This document shows, one piece after another, positions 63,224 to 64,000 of a stretch of DNA of 64,000 nucleotides. Numbering within the stretch: the first letter of the stretch is position 1; each line of letters begins with the position of its first letter. This DNA comes from Clavibacter nebraskensis NCPPB 2581 (GTDB lineage: Bacteria; Actinomycetota; Actinomycetes; Actinomycetales; Microbacteriaceae). Below the pieces are notes generated by a model that did no database searches, was not told the DNA's origin, and saw only the letters and a program-made list of their open reading frames with translations. Location of the stretch: NCBI RefSeq assembly GCF_000355695.1, contig NC_020891.1:1984001-2048000 (forward strand), given 5' to 3'. The translations under genes were made by a program, and so were the position numbers.

Positions 63224-64000
63224 GCGACCGCCTCGGCGTCGTCCTCGACGAACAGCGTGCTGGCCGCCTGGCGGTCGAGCGCGGCGCGGATCAGGCCGGC
63301 GAACAGCGGGTGCGCGCGGTTCGGGCGCGACCGGAGCTCCGGGTGCGCCTGCGTCCCGATGTAGAACGGGTGCACCTCACGCGGCAGCTCCACGTACTCG
63401 ACGAGCGTGCCGTCGGGCGAGGTGCCGGAGAACACGAGGCCGGCGTCCTGGATCCGCTCCCGGTACTGGTTGTTGACCTCGTAGCGGTGGCGGTGGCGCT
63501 CGTGCGACACGGGCGCGCCGTACAGCTCCGCGGCGAGCGAGCCGGGCGCGAGCGCCGCCTCGTAGAGGCCGAGGCGCATGGTGCCGCCCAGGTCGCCGCC
63601 CGCGATGATGTCGACCTGCTCGGCCATCGTCGCGACGACGGGGAACGCGCTGTCGGGGTCGAACTCGCTGGAGGAGGCGCCCGGGAGGTCGGCCTCGTTG
63701 CGCGCGTACTCGATCACCATGCACTGAAGGCCGAGGCAGAGGCCGAGCACGGGGATCTTGTTGTCGCGCGCGAACTTCAGCGCGCCGAGCTTGCCCTCGA
63801 TGCCGCGGATCCCGAACCCGCCCGGCACGCACAGCGCGTCGAGGTCGCCCAGCTTCTTCGCGGCACCCTCGGGCGTCTCGCACTCGTCGGACGCGACCCA
63901 GCGCAGCTTCACGCGCGCCGAGTGGGCGAACCCGCCAGCCCGCAGCGCCTCGGTGACCGAGAGGTAAGCGTCGGGCAGGTCGATGTACTTGCCGACGAGG
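63220..64000 (-). CDS. pyrG: CTP synthase, C-terminal (glutaminase) part
   Basis: The visible 259 residues are the class I glutamine amidotransferase half. [12 protein letters not shown] gives the oxyanion loop, [17 protein letters not shown] the nucleophile cysteine, [15 protein letters not shown] follows, and [15 protein letters not shown] carries the catalytic histidine and glutamate. The reading frame continues without a break to the right edge with [19 protein letters not shown]. The synthetase domain lies outside the window. Confidence 0.96.
   Translation of the reverse strand, partial: LVGKYIDLPDAYLSVTEALRAGGFAHSARVKLRWVASDECETPEGAAKKLGDLDALCVPGGFGIRGIEGKLGALKFARDNKIPVLGLCLGLQCMVIEYARNEADLPGASSSEFDPDSAFPVVATMAEQVDIIAGGDLGGTMRLGLYEAALAPGSLAAELYGAPVSHERHRHRYEVNNQYRERIQDAGLVFSGTSPDGTLVEYVELPREVHPFYIGTQAHPELRSRPNRAHPLFAGLIRAALDRQAASTLFVEDDAEAVA

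Overview
The window is high-GC actinobacterial DNA (about 73% G+C in most genes). Gene content, codon use and gene order point to the Microbacteriaceae, most likely a Clavibacter-type organism. The right end (56-64 kb) carries the conserved actinobacterial block pyrG, Nudix, xerD, parA, scpA, scpB, rluB, tyrA, cmk, der, all on the minus strand and mostly joined by 4-base start/stop overlaps. Starts are often GTG, and several genes look leaderless, with a TANNNT hexamer exactly 6-7 bases before the ATG.

Layout. 0-3 kb: end of a J-domain gene, a Stealth-type sugar-phosphate transferase, a lipoprotein and a small membrane protein. 3-15 kb: a purine-catabolism neighbourhood with a xanthine dehydrogenase FAD subunit, a fused FeS/molybdopterin subunit, an APC permease, XdhC, guanine deaminase and a MobA-like nucleotidyltransferase. 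It is interrupted by three tandem related membrane proteins, the first of them frameshifted. 14.8-28.5 kb: SufU-like protein, gamma-glutamyltransferase, DHA2-type MFS pump, LLM flavin oxidoreductase, a degenerate SGNH protein, an NnrE-like epimerase domain, quinone reductase, a frameshifted amidohydrolase, PaiB-like protein, acyl-CoA synthetase, chloroperoxidase-like hydrolase and an HTH-only LysR-like protein. 28.5-34.5 kb: Nudix, two tandem cutinase/PET-hydrolase-like secreted esterases (the first a pseudogene without its catalytic serine), a ThrE-type exporter, an M20 amidohydrolase and a PLDc_N-like small protein.

34.6-35.8 kb is an AT-rich single-gene island encoding a coiled-coil protein with two membrane segments. 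35.9-44.3 kb returns to native composition: DoxX, DinB, a paralogous pair of membrane proteins, a DszC-like/DszA-like flavin monooxygenase pair facing an MHS transporter, and a GNAT. 44.4-52.6 kb is an accessory region ending at tRNA-Pro(GGG). It holds a 1068-residue SF1 helicase, a DUF2510/PASTA protein and a strongly AT-rich 1025-residue protein. I read that protein as helical repeats, then an APH-like kinase domain, then a KptA/Tpt1 RNA 2'-phosphotransferase domain. This fusion is the best candidate for an undescribed system. A second DszC-like gene with repeated GTGAC/GTCAC elements upstream precedes the core block.

The purine genes plausibly act together: guanine to xanthine to urate, with cofactor insertion by XdhC and MobA-like proteins and uptake by the permease. 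The flavin monooxygenase pair and transporter suggest uptake and oxidative cleavage of an organosulfur or similar compound; the substrate cannot be read from sequence. Two apparent single-base frameshifts (about 9.77 kb and 23.33 kb) could be real or sequence errors. The esterase pseudogene carries a deletion as well as a frameshift and looks real.
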